Origin: Auriscalpium vulgare
Lineage: Eukaryota; Basidiomycota; Agaricomycetes; Russulales; Auriscalpiaceae
Direction: 5' to 3'
Assembly (NCBI GenBank): GCA_019915015.1
Contig: JAHBBC010000010.1
Coordinates: 744,001-808,000, forward strand
DNA: 64,000 nt
The notes under the pieces were generated by a model. That model did no database searches. It was not told the DNA's origin and worked only from the letters and a program-made list of their open reading frames with translations. Shown here piece after piece: positions 20,629 through 31,419 of the stretch. Numbering within the stretch: the stretch's first letter is position 1; each line of letters begins with the position of its first letter. Position numbers and translations under genes: made by a program.

Positions 20629-23257
20629 ATGTCCTCATATCCTGTTGGAACTGCTCCCGTAAAGGCAGAGTAAGCTCGTCAATTCGCTTGTTACGTGTCC
20701 TGACCTTTGCCCTGCAGGTTCATACTCGCGCCGAGCTCGCTCCCTGTCGACGATGACGCCGCCGAGGGAGGAAGCAGCAATACCAGACGCCAGCGCGATG
20801 ACGAAGGGGCTGGCGACGGCGAGGATGGTCCCGCGCACAAGAAGGTCAGGCTGACCGGCGCGCAACGGAAGAAATTAGCGCGGGAGGAGAAGAAAAAACA
20901 GCGGGGCTCTAACAAGGGCCGGCGATGGACCAAAGTGCGCGACGAGCTGGAGCTGTGCTGGAAATTTGCAAACAACAACTCCTGCGAGTTTGGATCAGAG
21001 TACGTTTGCCATCGCATCTTATCCTGGCATTTATTCTAACTGCAGTGCGAGCATAGGTGTCGGTTCACGCACGACATTCCGGCGTATCTTGCGCAGAAGC
21101 CGAGAGACATCTATTTCCCTTCCCCTTCAGATTTGACAGATAGCCCACCTTTTGCGAAGATCCCAGAAAAAACAGGCTCTGAAGAGAGTGACTCGTCAGT
21201 CGACTTTAGAACGCGGTGTCCTGTCTTCGACGACGTCGGCATATGCAGGCTGGGAGTCAAGTGTCGCTTCCTCGGCGGCCACGCGCGCAAGGCCGACGAT
21301 GGCACCATACAATTGGTGGAGGATGAGACGAAGAAGGTTGATGGGATAAATGCCACCACTGAGGTCAATTTTGCGACCCCCAATATCTTGAAACTCTTGA
21401 GAACCAAGAAGGTGTGCATCCTGTCGATAGGCGTGCGCTGATTTTCTGACAAGACACAGTATCCGTTCCCTGTGACAGATGCGTACTTGAAGGAAGTCAA
21501 GGATGCCGCGGAAGAGCAAGAACGGACAAAGGAAGTCGCCGAACCCCCTGCAGGTGGAGATGCCGAGGTCGTGGTTCAGGCTCCAGAACCCGAGCCCGAT
21601 TTAACCATGGCAGAGGCATCGGAGCCCTCTCCTGTGAAATCGTCACTGGATGAAGCGGCAGCGCAAGTGGATACGCCCGACGTCCCTCCCCGATTTGCTG
21701 AGAAGAGGCGTCTCAATTGGACCAACAAGACCTGTATGTCGAGATTTTCACGCCCTGCCTTTCCCCTTGCTCATAAACTTGTTGAGACCTTGGCCCTCTT
21801 ACTACTGTCGGCAATCTGCCCTTCCGACGGCTTTGCGTGGACTATGGGGCGGACATTACCTGCGGTGAAAGTAAGTCTGAACACACAAACATATATATTC
21901 TGTGATGCTGAGCCTCGTCAGTGGGTCTCGCGTCGTCTTTTTTGTCCGGGTCTAAGGAAGAGTGGTCATTAGTCCGCCGCCACCGGTCCGAGAAGATGTT
22001 CGGCGTGCAGCTCGCAGGCAGCAAGCCTGCGTTGCTTGTCCCCACTGCGGAAGTCATCGCCCGCGAGTTCTCAAGCGGTGTCGATTTTGTCGACCTGAAC
22101 TGTGGATGCCCCATCGATCTGGTTTTCCGGACGGGAAGTGGCTCGGCGCGTACGTCTCGTCATACTCACACAAAGAGCTCAACTAAGACTCGACTGCCAT
22201 AGTGCTGGACGCCCCTGGCAAGCTCGGAAAGATACTCATAGGCATGAACCGGGCATTGGGTGACATTCCATTGACCGTTAAGTTGCGGACGGGCGTGAAG
22301 GAAGGGCGAAATACATCGCACAAGCTGATGCCCAGAATCAGCGCGGAGTGGAACGTCGCTGCGATGACGGTGAGCACGATCATCTCCCTCGGGAGCAGGC
22401 TTTGACTGTACGCCCTGTGCGACGCAGCTGCACGGGCGCACGCGGCAGCAGCGATATACTAAACTGGCAGACTGGAACTACATCAAAGAGTGCGTGGACG
22501 CTGTGCGCGCGCGCGAAGCCGATGAAGACCGTACGCAAGTATTTTTTATTTAACAACCGGTAGGCTGATAATTGGATGCGACAGTGCCTCGAATTCCTAT
22601 ATTCGGCGGAGGCGACTGCTTCTCCTCTCAAGACTATTGGTCGGCTGTGGACCAGAGTGGCGTCGACGGCGTCATGATCGCACGCGGGGCGCTGATCAAG
22701 CCTTGGATCTTCACCGAGATCAAAGAGCACCGAGAGTGGGACATCAGCTCCCGGGAGAGACTCGACCTGATACGCAAGGTGCGTATGCCGTTCGTCCGCA
22801 CGAGACGATATTCCTCAACGTACCTCGTGTCGCCTCCTCGCAGTATGCTGAGTATGGCCTCGAGTAAGTGGTTCAGGCGTGGTGGTACAGGAACCGGCTG
22901 ACGAGTGTGCAGTCACTTTGGCACCGACACGGCGGGGGTAAACACGGCGCGTCGCTACCTCTGCGAGGCTCTGTCCTTCCAGTACCGCTACGTCCCGTTA
23001 GGTCTGCTTGAGCAACTCCCCGGACGCATTAACGACCGTGCCCCGCTATTTCGCGGCCGCGATGAGCTTGGTGAGGCGCTTCACCGGTCACTCGTCGCGC
23101 TGATTTGACCCCCTCTGCAGAGACGCTCCTTGCTAGTGGTGACAGTCGCGATTGGGTCAAGATATCGGAGATGTTCCTCGGGCCTGCGCCAGAGTCGTGG
23201 AGCTTCACGCCGAAACACAAAAGTAATGCTTACGGGAGTGAGGAGGGGCAAGGGTGA
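20629..23257 (+). CDS. DUS3: tRNA-dihydrouridine(47) synthase, DUS3
   Basis: DUS3 is a flavin enzyme that reduces uridine 47 of tRNAs. The start is [14 protein letters not shown] at 20629. The N-terminal part has a basic stretch ([20 protein letters not shown]) and two CCCH fingers: [15 protein letters not shown] then CRFTHD, and [18 protein letters not shown] then GGH. The catalytic TIM barrel starts after LNWTNKT with [60 protein letters not shown] (catalytic Cys in the NCGCP box), [30 protein letters not shown] and [18 protein letters not shown] with [18 protein letters not shown]. The stop is TGA at 23255. About ten short introns are needed. The family assignment is firm. Confidence 0.93.
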
Positions 23258-23339
23258 GCGGCCCCATTCGAGCCTACTGTTGTACATTGCATGTATACAG
23301 TGCAGATAGCATAAAGACACGTTGTATGAACTCAGGAAC

Positions 23340-25903
23340 CTAGACCGACTCATCCATGGGGTCGATTCGGGGGCTCGTGGCTGGCTCGACGTCTGAGAGA
23401 GGGGTTTGCCATCCAGAATCTAACGTTGACGGCGTCGGTGATGTGTAGCGCGCATTGCGAGCCACTTCTGGCCGCAGCGAGGACAGAAATTGTCGGTTGT
23501 TATGCTGGATGGAAGACTGGTGGAGGAGCACACAGTCAGTAGGGCATCAGTGTTCTGCGCCAACTACGGACCTTCAGACTGTCCGGCCATTTTAAGGGTT
23601 CGGGTTGACCGCTGTTTTCCGGAATAGCGCGGCTGTACATGAGCATGTATGGCCCAGCACCGAGGTGCAAGCCCATGGAGTCGTTCAGGACCGCATCTTC
23701 CGACACCTACGATATAGTGAGTAAGACGCAGTGCTTCCGGACGGTGACCACGCTTGCCTCGGTGACAGCATAGTCCAGCGTCTTCCACCACGAACCGTCT
23801 TCCTTCACGTACGAGTATAAGTGACTGCGGCCGAACAGACCGTCATGGATAAGGACAGCACGCAGATCGTACTTCGGTGTAGTCTTAGTGATCAGCTCGA
23901 TGTAGGAGAAGGTGCACTTACGCGATGCTTTTGCAACTCAGGTCCGTCAAAGACAGAGGAGAGTCGGGTCTTAAAAGCGCTAATTTGAGTTTCGATCGCT
24001 GATACATGGGTCAAGTATTGTCACATGAAAGCGCTTTCGGACGTACTTTCAATCTCATTCTCTATCCGCACGAGGGTCTTCCGCAAATTCATCGCCATGA
24101 GCTCTACCTTTGTCTTGCGCTCCGGATCATCCCTGTTCGCTATGTTTTCGTAGTAGTGGAGTGCCGATCTTAGGTCCTGCAGTGTGTCTAGAGACTGGCA
24201 GCGAGGGACGTCATTCCATGAAGGGCATCCAAGCTTCGGGCGGGCACTCACGTTGCGCCGTTTCAGAGAGATACTGCGATGTTCTAGCCGCTGAATTTCC
24301 TCGTGTATGTCTCGTTGCTGGCGCCGTTTCTCCTCAGCAAGCGCGGCGTTTTCCTTCATGAACTGGTCGAGATATATGTGGTTGGGGTAGCGGAACGGGT
24401 GCTTTGACTTCGGGGGCGCGGTGCCGCTAGAGTACGACGGGAGGGCCTCGTGGCGCACGAGGTGGAAGGTGACGACCTGCGAGGGCTCGAAGATCGCCTG
24501 TGGGTGTGTGACGACGAGCTGCTTAGAAAGCGACGAGACGAGGTCCTGCTGCTCCGCATCGTCCTCTTGGACATCGACTCTGACGAGGGGTGAGTCGATG
24601 CGGAGGTCGAACGGCCCGTAGCTCGGATCTGCCTCCGCAGGGCCATACCGGAAGAAGAACAGCCTGGGGAGATATTACTGAGCGGCGCGCACAGGATGCA
24701 TTGACGATCGCAGACCTTGGCCAGTCGTGCGTCTGCGTGGCGATGTCCTTGTACAGAACCGTCTCGATGATCAGAGTAAGCTTCTGATACAGTTCTGCGC
24801 AGTGTCAGTCCACGGGGGTGGAGGCATGAGCGAGGCCCACGTACGCAAGGAACGTTCGCCCGGGCCGTCTGCATTGTAGGTGTTGACTTCAATGTCAAAC
24901 GCCCGCAGCGCGTCGTCGATGTTAAAATGATTGAGGACGGCTACATCCATATGCGCGAACATCTCGAGGATAGTCCACATTTGGAACTCTGTGGCCGGTT
25001 GCCTTAGTGCGAAAGGGCACGCGAGCGAAGGGGTTCATCACCTTCGCCACTGGTCGGAAGGGAAGCTCGGGTGCCGTCATAGCCTGTTGGGCGCCAAGCT
25101 GCGACTGCCGCTCTCACTTGCGGTACAAAGTATAATGTTTGCAGCACGAGTGCTACGTAGACGGCGGAGACTTGGGTTGGGCGAAGGGATACGGGACTGC
25201 CGGAAGGCCGATGAGGGTTGGGTCTCGATGAAAGAGAAGAGGACAGGCTGACCGTCCGTCTTCCCGCATGCACTGCTCCAAAGGGATATGTTCGTCCGGC
25301 TCTTGGGCCAGATCGTATGAAGTGGAAAGACTCTCCTGAATCGCGCGGCTCAACGAATGGTCATCCTGAGAGAGTCCCGATGGCTGCTCCAGCTATATGC
25401 ACAGTCTTTCAGTATACAATCGAGGCGATAGGAGGGGAATGTCACATTAGACGGCACCACAGCCCACGACGGGTCTGGAGCTCGATTGCTGGGACCGAAA
25501 TGGGGTACGCTTGCAGACGAAGTCTCCAGAGATGCCGCCAGCGCGGCGTTGAGATCCTTGTCTCCGTCGTCGGACGTGAGATCTATCACAGGCGGGTCAT
25601 CGCGTACGGGTTTTGATGCTGCGACGGAGGTCAAGGCGAAGCGGATTGTGAGTTAGGGATGGACGCACGCGGGGGTGTCCTCGGGCCACTCGTATTCTCC
25701 ATCGGACCGGCCGAGAGCCCCCAGCTCCAGTCTTGGGCGTCGCTGGTAGACGGCTCGGCCGTGTCGCCTTCGAGCAGAGAAGACGCTGCCTTCTGGACAT
25801 CGCCGTTGTGCTTCCGGAGGACGCGTCTGACGACGTCGGGGTCGACATCGCCCATCATGGACGTTAGCAGCGTGATGTTTTCTTCCTCCTGGACTTCTAG
25901 CAT
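23340..25903 (-). CDS. CUE/UIM ubiquitin-hydrolase (USP25/28-type)-like protein without a visible Cys box
   Basis: The ATG at 25903 begins MLEVQEEENITLLTSMMGDV, a CUE/UBA-like domain (VVRRVLRKHNGDVQKAASSL). A UIM-like helix follows (DKDLNAALAASLE). The hydrolase-like core has IGLPAVP then YVALVLQTLYFVPQVRAAV, a middle helical part (FAHMDVAVLNHFNIDDALRA), RIDSPLVRVDVQEDDAEQQD, VVTFHLVRHEALPSYSSG and FRYPNHIYLDQFMKENAAL, then a coiled coil. The C-terminal part has LIHDGLFGRSHLYSYVKEDG (His-box position) and LHLGAGPYMLMYSRA. In USP25/28-type deubiquitinases a GNTCW-like Cys box should precede LVLQTLYF; I cannot find one. Either an intron choice hides it or this is a pseudo-enzyme. It converges with DUS3, 82 bp between stops. 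Confidence 0.65.
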
Positions 25904-26164
25904 CGTTGAGTAGGATTGGGTGGATGGAAGTCGGGTGGATGGAGGTCGGTACAACGTACAGACTTGATAAGATTAGATTACGGGTCTGCATTCCGCAAAC
26001 GGTACACAAGTTGTCATTTCCTCGTCAAATATTCTAGGGTGTGCGCTACAGACATTATCCAACTGATACAATATGAGATTTATAGACGCCTGCTCGTGAT
26101 TGCATGCTGGCAGGTCAGTGAGAATCGCTGTTCTGCACGACGGATCGGACAAAGACTCACAGAA

Positions 26165-26889
26165 TCACTCCTGCCGATCCAAGAAGCCAGGGCCTACAGC
26201 CTTCACCTTCGACAGGAAGCTCTCGTACCACTTGGCAACGAGTCCCATCGGTACGACACTGTCAGGAGTGATGTTCCCGGAAGAGGTGTTCCCAGAAACA
26301 AATCCGGAGATGTAGTTGAACATGTGCTTCACGATCTTCTCCGCGACGACAGTGGGATCGGATGGCGGCGGCGCGGGCTTGGAGAGGGCTGACGGCAGCG
26401 AGTTCGTTTGCTGCATGATCTGGGCGAGAGGCTCGATAGAGAGGCCGAGGACCGCAGTGACGTCGGCCCCGGGCGCGGCGGACATCTGCGCGGTGTTGCC
26501 GAAGGCAGCCTGGGTCGATGTGGTCTGTGCGGTGAAGTTGCCTCGAAGGCGGAAGATGGCAGATGGTTTCTCATTCGAGAGCCTTAGAAGTCTGTAAACA
26601 AAAATACAGCCAATGAGCGGCAAGGAACTCACATGCCGAGCAATTGAAACCCCTTCCCTGGCCAAAAGAAGTGTACGGCCGCACCATATCCATCCGGAAA
26701 AGGGACTGCAGGGCAGAATAAATCAGTCAAGAGCAATTTGATGATGACGAAGGGCGCACCCGTTCCAAGGAGAAACACGCAGACGTGGTTTATTGAACCT
26801 GCGGCGGGGAGCTCAAATGCTGCATGGGACTCATCGATTTGCTGCAGGTTTGTCTGTAGCAAGCGGCCCGCAACGACACAGCCGAACAT
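26165..26889 (-). CDS. OPI10: OPI10/Hikeshi family protein
   Basis: Hikeshi carries Hsp70 into the nucleus after heat stress in animals; the yeast relative OPI10 affects phospholipid regulation. The ATG at 26889 gives MFGCVVAGRLLQTNLQQIDE, then FELPAAGSINHVCVFLLGTG. After a 50-nt intron follow VPFPDGYGAAVHFFWPGKGF and, after another intron, SNEKPSAIFRLRG. The second half has LGLSIEPLAQIMQQTNSL, AEKIVKHMFNYISGFVSG and VVPMGLVAKWYESFLSKVK. About 195 residues, as usual for the family. A longer upstream frame (MNRQSRT) exists but family alignment favours the MFGCVV start. Confidence 0.92.
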
Positions 26890-27269
26890 GATAGATGGGA
26901 GTGGTCTAGTGCGACTTTGGCGGTTCAATCGAGAGCGTTAAATCAGTGTTGAATCAGTGCGGGGGTGAACACTTCATTTTATGCAATTGTACCCTCACGT
27001 GAGCACATCGTAGCGTCCAGAATATTCTTTACCTGTTGGTTGTTCCGGATAGATGTCCAACAAAAGAGGGTTCTGCGGTCGTCGTTGTGACTTGTTCGGA
27101 AGAGTTGCAGTCACAAACAAGTCGCGACTACTGAAGGATGTGACAGTTGTCAGACAAACAGGATGATCCGGAGTCCGGACGCGCTTCATCATGACCTCCC
27201 TTTCCCACCAATGAACCAGACACATTTCTGCGTCAGCCCTTCGTGACCTCTATCCAGAGCTGTACTGTG
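26890..27269. promoter_or_regulatory. Divergent promoter region between OPI10 and HMG-CoA lyase
   Basis: The two start codons point apart over about 380 bases. No gene motif is present. I see no canonical heat-shock element or other named site. Confidence 0.4.
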
Positions 27270-28497
27270 ATGGCGCGACCCTCCATCTCTCGCTTAGCTG
27301 CGAAAGGACGGTGCTTCACATCGTCCAAGCAATATACCGTCACCCGCGCGGTCCACCATCGAATACCCTCCAGCTCTTACTCGACGGCGGCTTCAAGCGA
27401 CAATGTCATCAACATTGTGGAGGTTGGGCCGCGCGATGGCCTGCAAAACGAGTCTGCTGTGATCCCGCCGGCGACCAAAGTTGAGCTCATCAACAGACTG
27501 GGACGGGCGGGCTCGAGGATCATCGAGGCAGGCAGTTTTGTCAGCCCAAAATGGGTACCTCAAGTGCGTGGTTCTATACATTATATCTCACTTTTATAAC
27601 ACCTGTGATAGATGGCTGGGACAGCTGAAATCTTGAAGAAGATGGACAAGCTGCCCGACGTGAACTACCAGGTGCTCGTTCCCAATGAGAAGGGCCTAGA
27701 GAACCTCTTTGCCCTACTCGACGAGAATCCCGACAAGCCTCTCGTTGACGAAATTGCTGTCTTTACGGCCGCGACGGACGAGTTCTCCAAGGCCAACACC
27801 AACACCACGGTCGCGGAGTCCCTGGAGAAGCTGTCGAGAGTCACGCGTGCGTCTCTTGAGAGAGGAATACAGGTGCGCGGCTACGTGAGCGTGGTCATCA
27901 CCTGCCCGTACAGCGGGAAGGTGGACCCGGCCCGCGTGCGCGACGTCACCAAGGCGCTCCTCGACATGGGCTGCTACGAAGTCAGCTTGGGAGATACAGT
28001 GGGGACCGGTTCGCCGACGACAGTCAGCCGGATGCTCGACTCAGTCATGTCTGTGAATCCCGTGCGGAAACTGGCGGTACGCTGCGTTTAGGTCCTCGTA
28101 TTTGCGTCCGCTAACATGCGTCTGCAGGGCCATGTAAGCCGCCTCTCACCGCTACCATCCGCGTCGCGTGCTGACCCTTCTGCAGTTCCACGACACGTTC
28201 GGCATGGGCGTGGTAAACGCCGTCACCGCAGTCGACGCGGGCATCCGTACACTCGACAGCTCGATCGCCGGGCTTGGGGGTTGCCCGTTCTCGCCAGGGG
28301 CGACCGGCAACGTCGCCACCGAGGACATAATCTACGCGTTTCGGGATTCGAAATACCGCATCGCGGGCGACCTGGAAGCTCTCGTTGACACGGGCTTCTG
28401 GATATCGGATTTGTTGAAGCGCGACAACTCGAGTCGCGTCGCGAAGGCCATCCGTGCGCGAAGGGAGAGGGAGAAGCAACCGAGGGCGAAGTTGTAA
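27270..28497 (+). CDS. Hydroxymethylglutaryl-CoA lyase, with N-terminal mitochondrial and C-terminal AKL signals
   Basis: HMG-CoA lyase cleaves HMG-CoA to acetyl-CoA and acetoacetate, the last step of leucine breakdown. The ATG at 27270 starts MARPSISRLAAKGRCFTSS, an Arg/Ser-rich presequence without acidic residues. The TIM barrel begins VINIVEVGPRDGLQNES, with IEAGSFVSPKWVPQ, NYQVLVPNEKGLENL, VRGYVSVVITCPYSGKVDP and EVSLGDTVGTGSP. After two short introns come FHDTFGMGVVNAVTAVDAGI and the catalytic loop GLGGCPFSPGATGNVATEDI. The protein ends REREKQPRAKL; the last three residues fit a PTS1 peroxisomal signal. The human enzyme is also dual-targeted (CKL). The stop is TAA at 28495. Confidence 0.93.
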
Positions 28498-28728
28498 ATT
28501 ACTTGTCGAGTGTAGAATGTCGTATTGCACGGTCCTCTTTATTGTAAACGATTGCAGCAAGTGTTATCAAGGTAACAGCCCAACTAGTGTTTTTTTCCGG
28601 AATTTCTATCGTCTTTCACTGCGACAACTGTTCGGCAACGGCCGTACGTACCGAGCACGTGCGCCGAGATTTTTGGAAAGGCGTCCCCGGTCCCGCTCTC
28701 GCACCGTCTCAACTCCCTTATTCTCAAC

Positions 28729-30697
28729 ATGCCCGACTCCTTCTTTGCAACAAAAACGCGCAAGCGCAAGCGCTCCGCGCGGGAGGCAGCGCCGGCACCC
28801 AGCAAGAAGGTTGCGCGGACGGGCACCGGGCGCGCCGCGGCAGCGAAAACGACGACAAAGGGCAAGGGCAAAGGCAGAGCGGTTGATGAAGAGCTGGAGT
28901 CGGATCAGACGGGCGACGAGGGCGTGGAAGATATGGACCTGAGGGCCGAGGACGTCGATCCGAATGAGAGCGGCGAGGAGGACGAGGACGAGACTCCCGC
29001 AGAGAAGAGGTTGCGGCTTGCGAAACTCTACTTGGAGTCTGTGAAGGAGGGTCTTGGTACGTCTCATCTCTCTTCTCCGCGGCTGCCTGCTGAACGTGCG
29101 GTGTAGCGGAAGGCGAGTTCGACGCCGCCGAGATCGACAAGGAGTTAATATCAGCGCGTCTGAAGCAGGACGTGTTGGAGCACGCGGGGAAGCTTCATCT
29201 ATTTGTCGCGGACTCGGTGCGCCCTCCACGCACGATATATGCAGCGAGCTAACAACGCGCTGCTAGATTGATCTCTCGCAGGCCCCACCGACCCTGCGCA
29301 CACGCGGACACCGATTCTCCGTCACGTCTGCCGTGGCTTCTGAGGACGGCAGACACCTCTTCACATCGGGCAAGGAGGGCTCCATCGTCCATTGGGACCT
29401 GCGCACCGGCGCGCGGCTCGCGACCTTTCCGAAACTGCGCCCGCCGAAGGGCAAGCAAAAGGCGGGTGCGCCGGACGCGGCGGGGCACACCGATGCGGTG
29501 TTTGCACTCGCGCTGAGCGGGGACGGGCGGTATCTCGCGAGCGCGGGCAAGGACCGACGCGTGGGCGTGTGGGACGTGGAGTCAGGTGCGTGGGTGAAGG
29601 GCTTTGGTGGGCACCGGGACACCATCTCGGTGCGTGGCTTCTTTGTCTGCCGTCTGCGTCGTTCACGCGGCGCCCGCAGGCACTGGCGTTCCGGAAGGGC
29701 AGCCAGCAGCTGTACTCGGCGTCCTTAGACCGGACTGTCAAGCTGTTCGATCTGTCCGTTATGGGGTATGTGGAGACGCTGTTCGGACATCAGGACTCTG
29801 TGCTCGCATTGGACGCGCTGCGGTCGGAGACCGCGGTGAGCGTCGGTGGGCGGGATAAGACCGTGCGTTTTTGGAAGATTGTGGACGAGACGCAGCTCGT
29901 ATTTCGCGGAGGCGGGCGCAGTTCTGTGCGCGAGTTACTGGAAGGCGGCGCGCTGGAGGGGCTGGATGAGGAGGAGAAGGAGGAGAAGGGGGAGAAGGAG
30001 GAGAAGGAGGAGAAGGAGCGGAAGGAGCGGAAGGAGCAGAAGCGGTATGTGGAGGGCAGTCTGGAGTGCGTGGCAATGATCGACGAGACAACGTTTCTGA
30101 GCGGCGGAGACAGTGGGTGAGTGCTCTTGGTCGTCGTTTGTGCGGAGCGGGGGCTTGATGTCTTCTGCAGCTCGATATGTCTGTGGCAGACCCACAAGAA
30201 AAAGCCAATATTCACACAGGCCATCGCGCACGGGTTCAACGAGGTGCATTCGGAGACCGAAGGGCTCATACGCACGCCGAGATGGATCACGGCACTGGGA
30301 TCACTACGATACTCAGATTTGTTTGCATCCGGTAGGGCTGTTTTTATTGTGCTCGATGTTTGAGGTCGCTGACTGGGTCGCAGGATCATATAGTGGGGAC
30401 ATCAAGCTCTGGAAGGTGGACCCTAAAATCCGGTCTTTCTCTCAAGTTGGGACAGTGGGAGCACCTGGTGTTATTAACTCCTTGCAGTTCATATCCCCGC
30501 CGAAAGGTTCCTTGGATGACCTTACTTGGGCTCAAGATGAACGTTCCGTCAAAACGCCGACTTCCAAAGTGACATCCGTACTGCTAGTTGCTGGTGTTGG
30601 GCAGGAGATGCGGTTGGGGCGCTGGGTGACAGTAAAAGGAGATGGGGCGCGAAACGGTGCGCTGGTGGTCGCGCTGCACCCTCGCGGTCTGCATTGA
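28729..30697 (+). CDS. RRP9: U3 snoRNP WD40 protein RRP9 (U3-55K)
   Basis: RRP9 binds the box B/C motif of U3 snoRNA and acts in 18S rRNA processing in the nucleolus. The start MPDSFFATKTRKRKRS leads a basic, nuclear-signal-rich N-terminus and an acidic stretch. Then comes ETPAEKRLRLAKLYLESVKE, a family block, followed by EFDAAEIDKELISARLKQD. WD repeats follow: HRFSVTSAVASEDGRHLFTS with GSIVHWDLRTG, HTDAVFALALSGDGRYLASA with RRVGVWDVESG, ALAFRKGSQQLYSASLDRTV with KLFDL, and DSVLALDALRSETAVSVGG. A Glu/Lys run (about residues 345-375) interrupts the propeller before VEGSLECVAMIDETTFLSGG, ICLWQTHKKKPIFTQ and SGDIKLWKVD. The end is ALVVALHPRGLH. About five introns. The tail of this gene was duplicated downstream. 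Confidence 0.92.
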
Positions 30698-31007
30698 ATG
30701 GAGAAAACTGTATGTGGCAAACCTCTCACGTCGGGATAGCGGCTGTCAGCTGACACACTTGCCCGCAGACGAGGTACATTATTCTTTAGATGGTGTCACC
30801 AGAGGGCCAGACTCGGACATACATCTAGGGGGGAGGGGGGACTAGATGACTATGACCTGAGGGCCAGAAAATTCGGATATCTGGAGGGGTGTGAAGGGAT
30901 TGGATGAGTGTCACCGGAGTCAGAAATCGGCGGGGGAGGGGGGGCAGCCTGGCAGGTATCCCTTGAGGTAACGGCTATGACATGGTGCCTCGGCCGCGGT
31001 GGACGCC

Positions 31008-31215
31008 GTCCAAGCTCTGGAAGACCGACCCGAATGCTCGGACGTTTCGTGTCTTGTACTTCTGGTCATTTGACGACCTCACTGGGCACACACGAGGGTG
31101 CCGTGAACGTCGGCACATTGAAGACACTGCCGTCCAAAGCCACATACGTAGTACTAGTTGCCGGCGTGGGCAGGAGATGCGGTTGGTGTGTTGGGTGACT
31201 GTGATAGGGCGCTGC
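31008..31215 (+). pseudogene. Degenerate duplicate of the RRP9 3' end
   Basis: Starting at AAGCTCTGGAAG (about 31010) the sequence follows the last exon of RRP9 (from about 30408) through a reduced copy of the middle part. The CCAAAG...ACATACGTAGTACTAG block and the GGCAGGAGATGCGGTTGG block near 31180 match RRP9 near 30565-30615 closely. The middle is shortened and the frame is lost. It lies in the spacer between RRP9 and the aminotransferase. Confidence 0.75.
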
Positions 31216-31419
31216 GTATTGTGGACTGCGTTGATTTTACGTCGCGGCAGCTGTTGAGCAACTTTGGCTGCGAGGCGCCGAGAAAGACGCGAGGCGCGCG
31301 CGGCGGCTCTCCGTCAGCTCTCCGTTGCCGACCTTGTGGAAGCGACACCTGTCCGCCGCGCGTCCAGGCGCGTAAAAGACGAGTGAGACTGCCGCCCGGA
31401 GCTAGATTATTACGACCCC

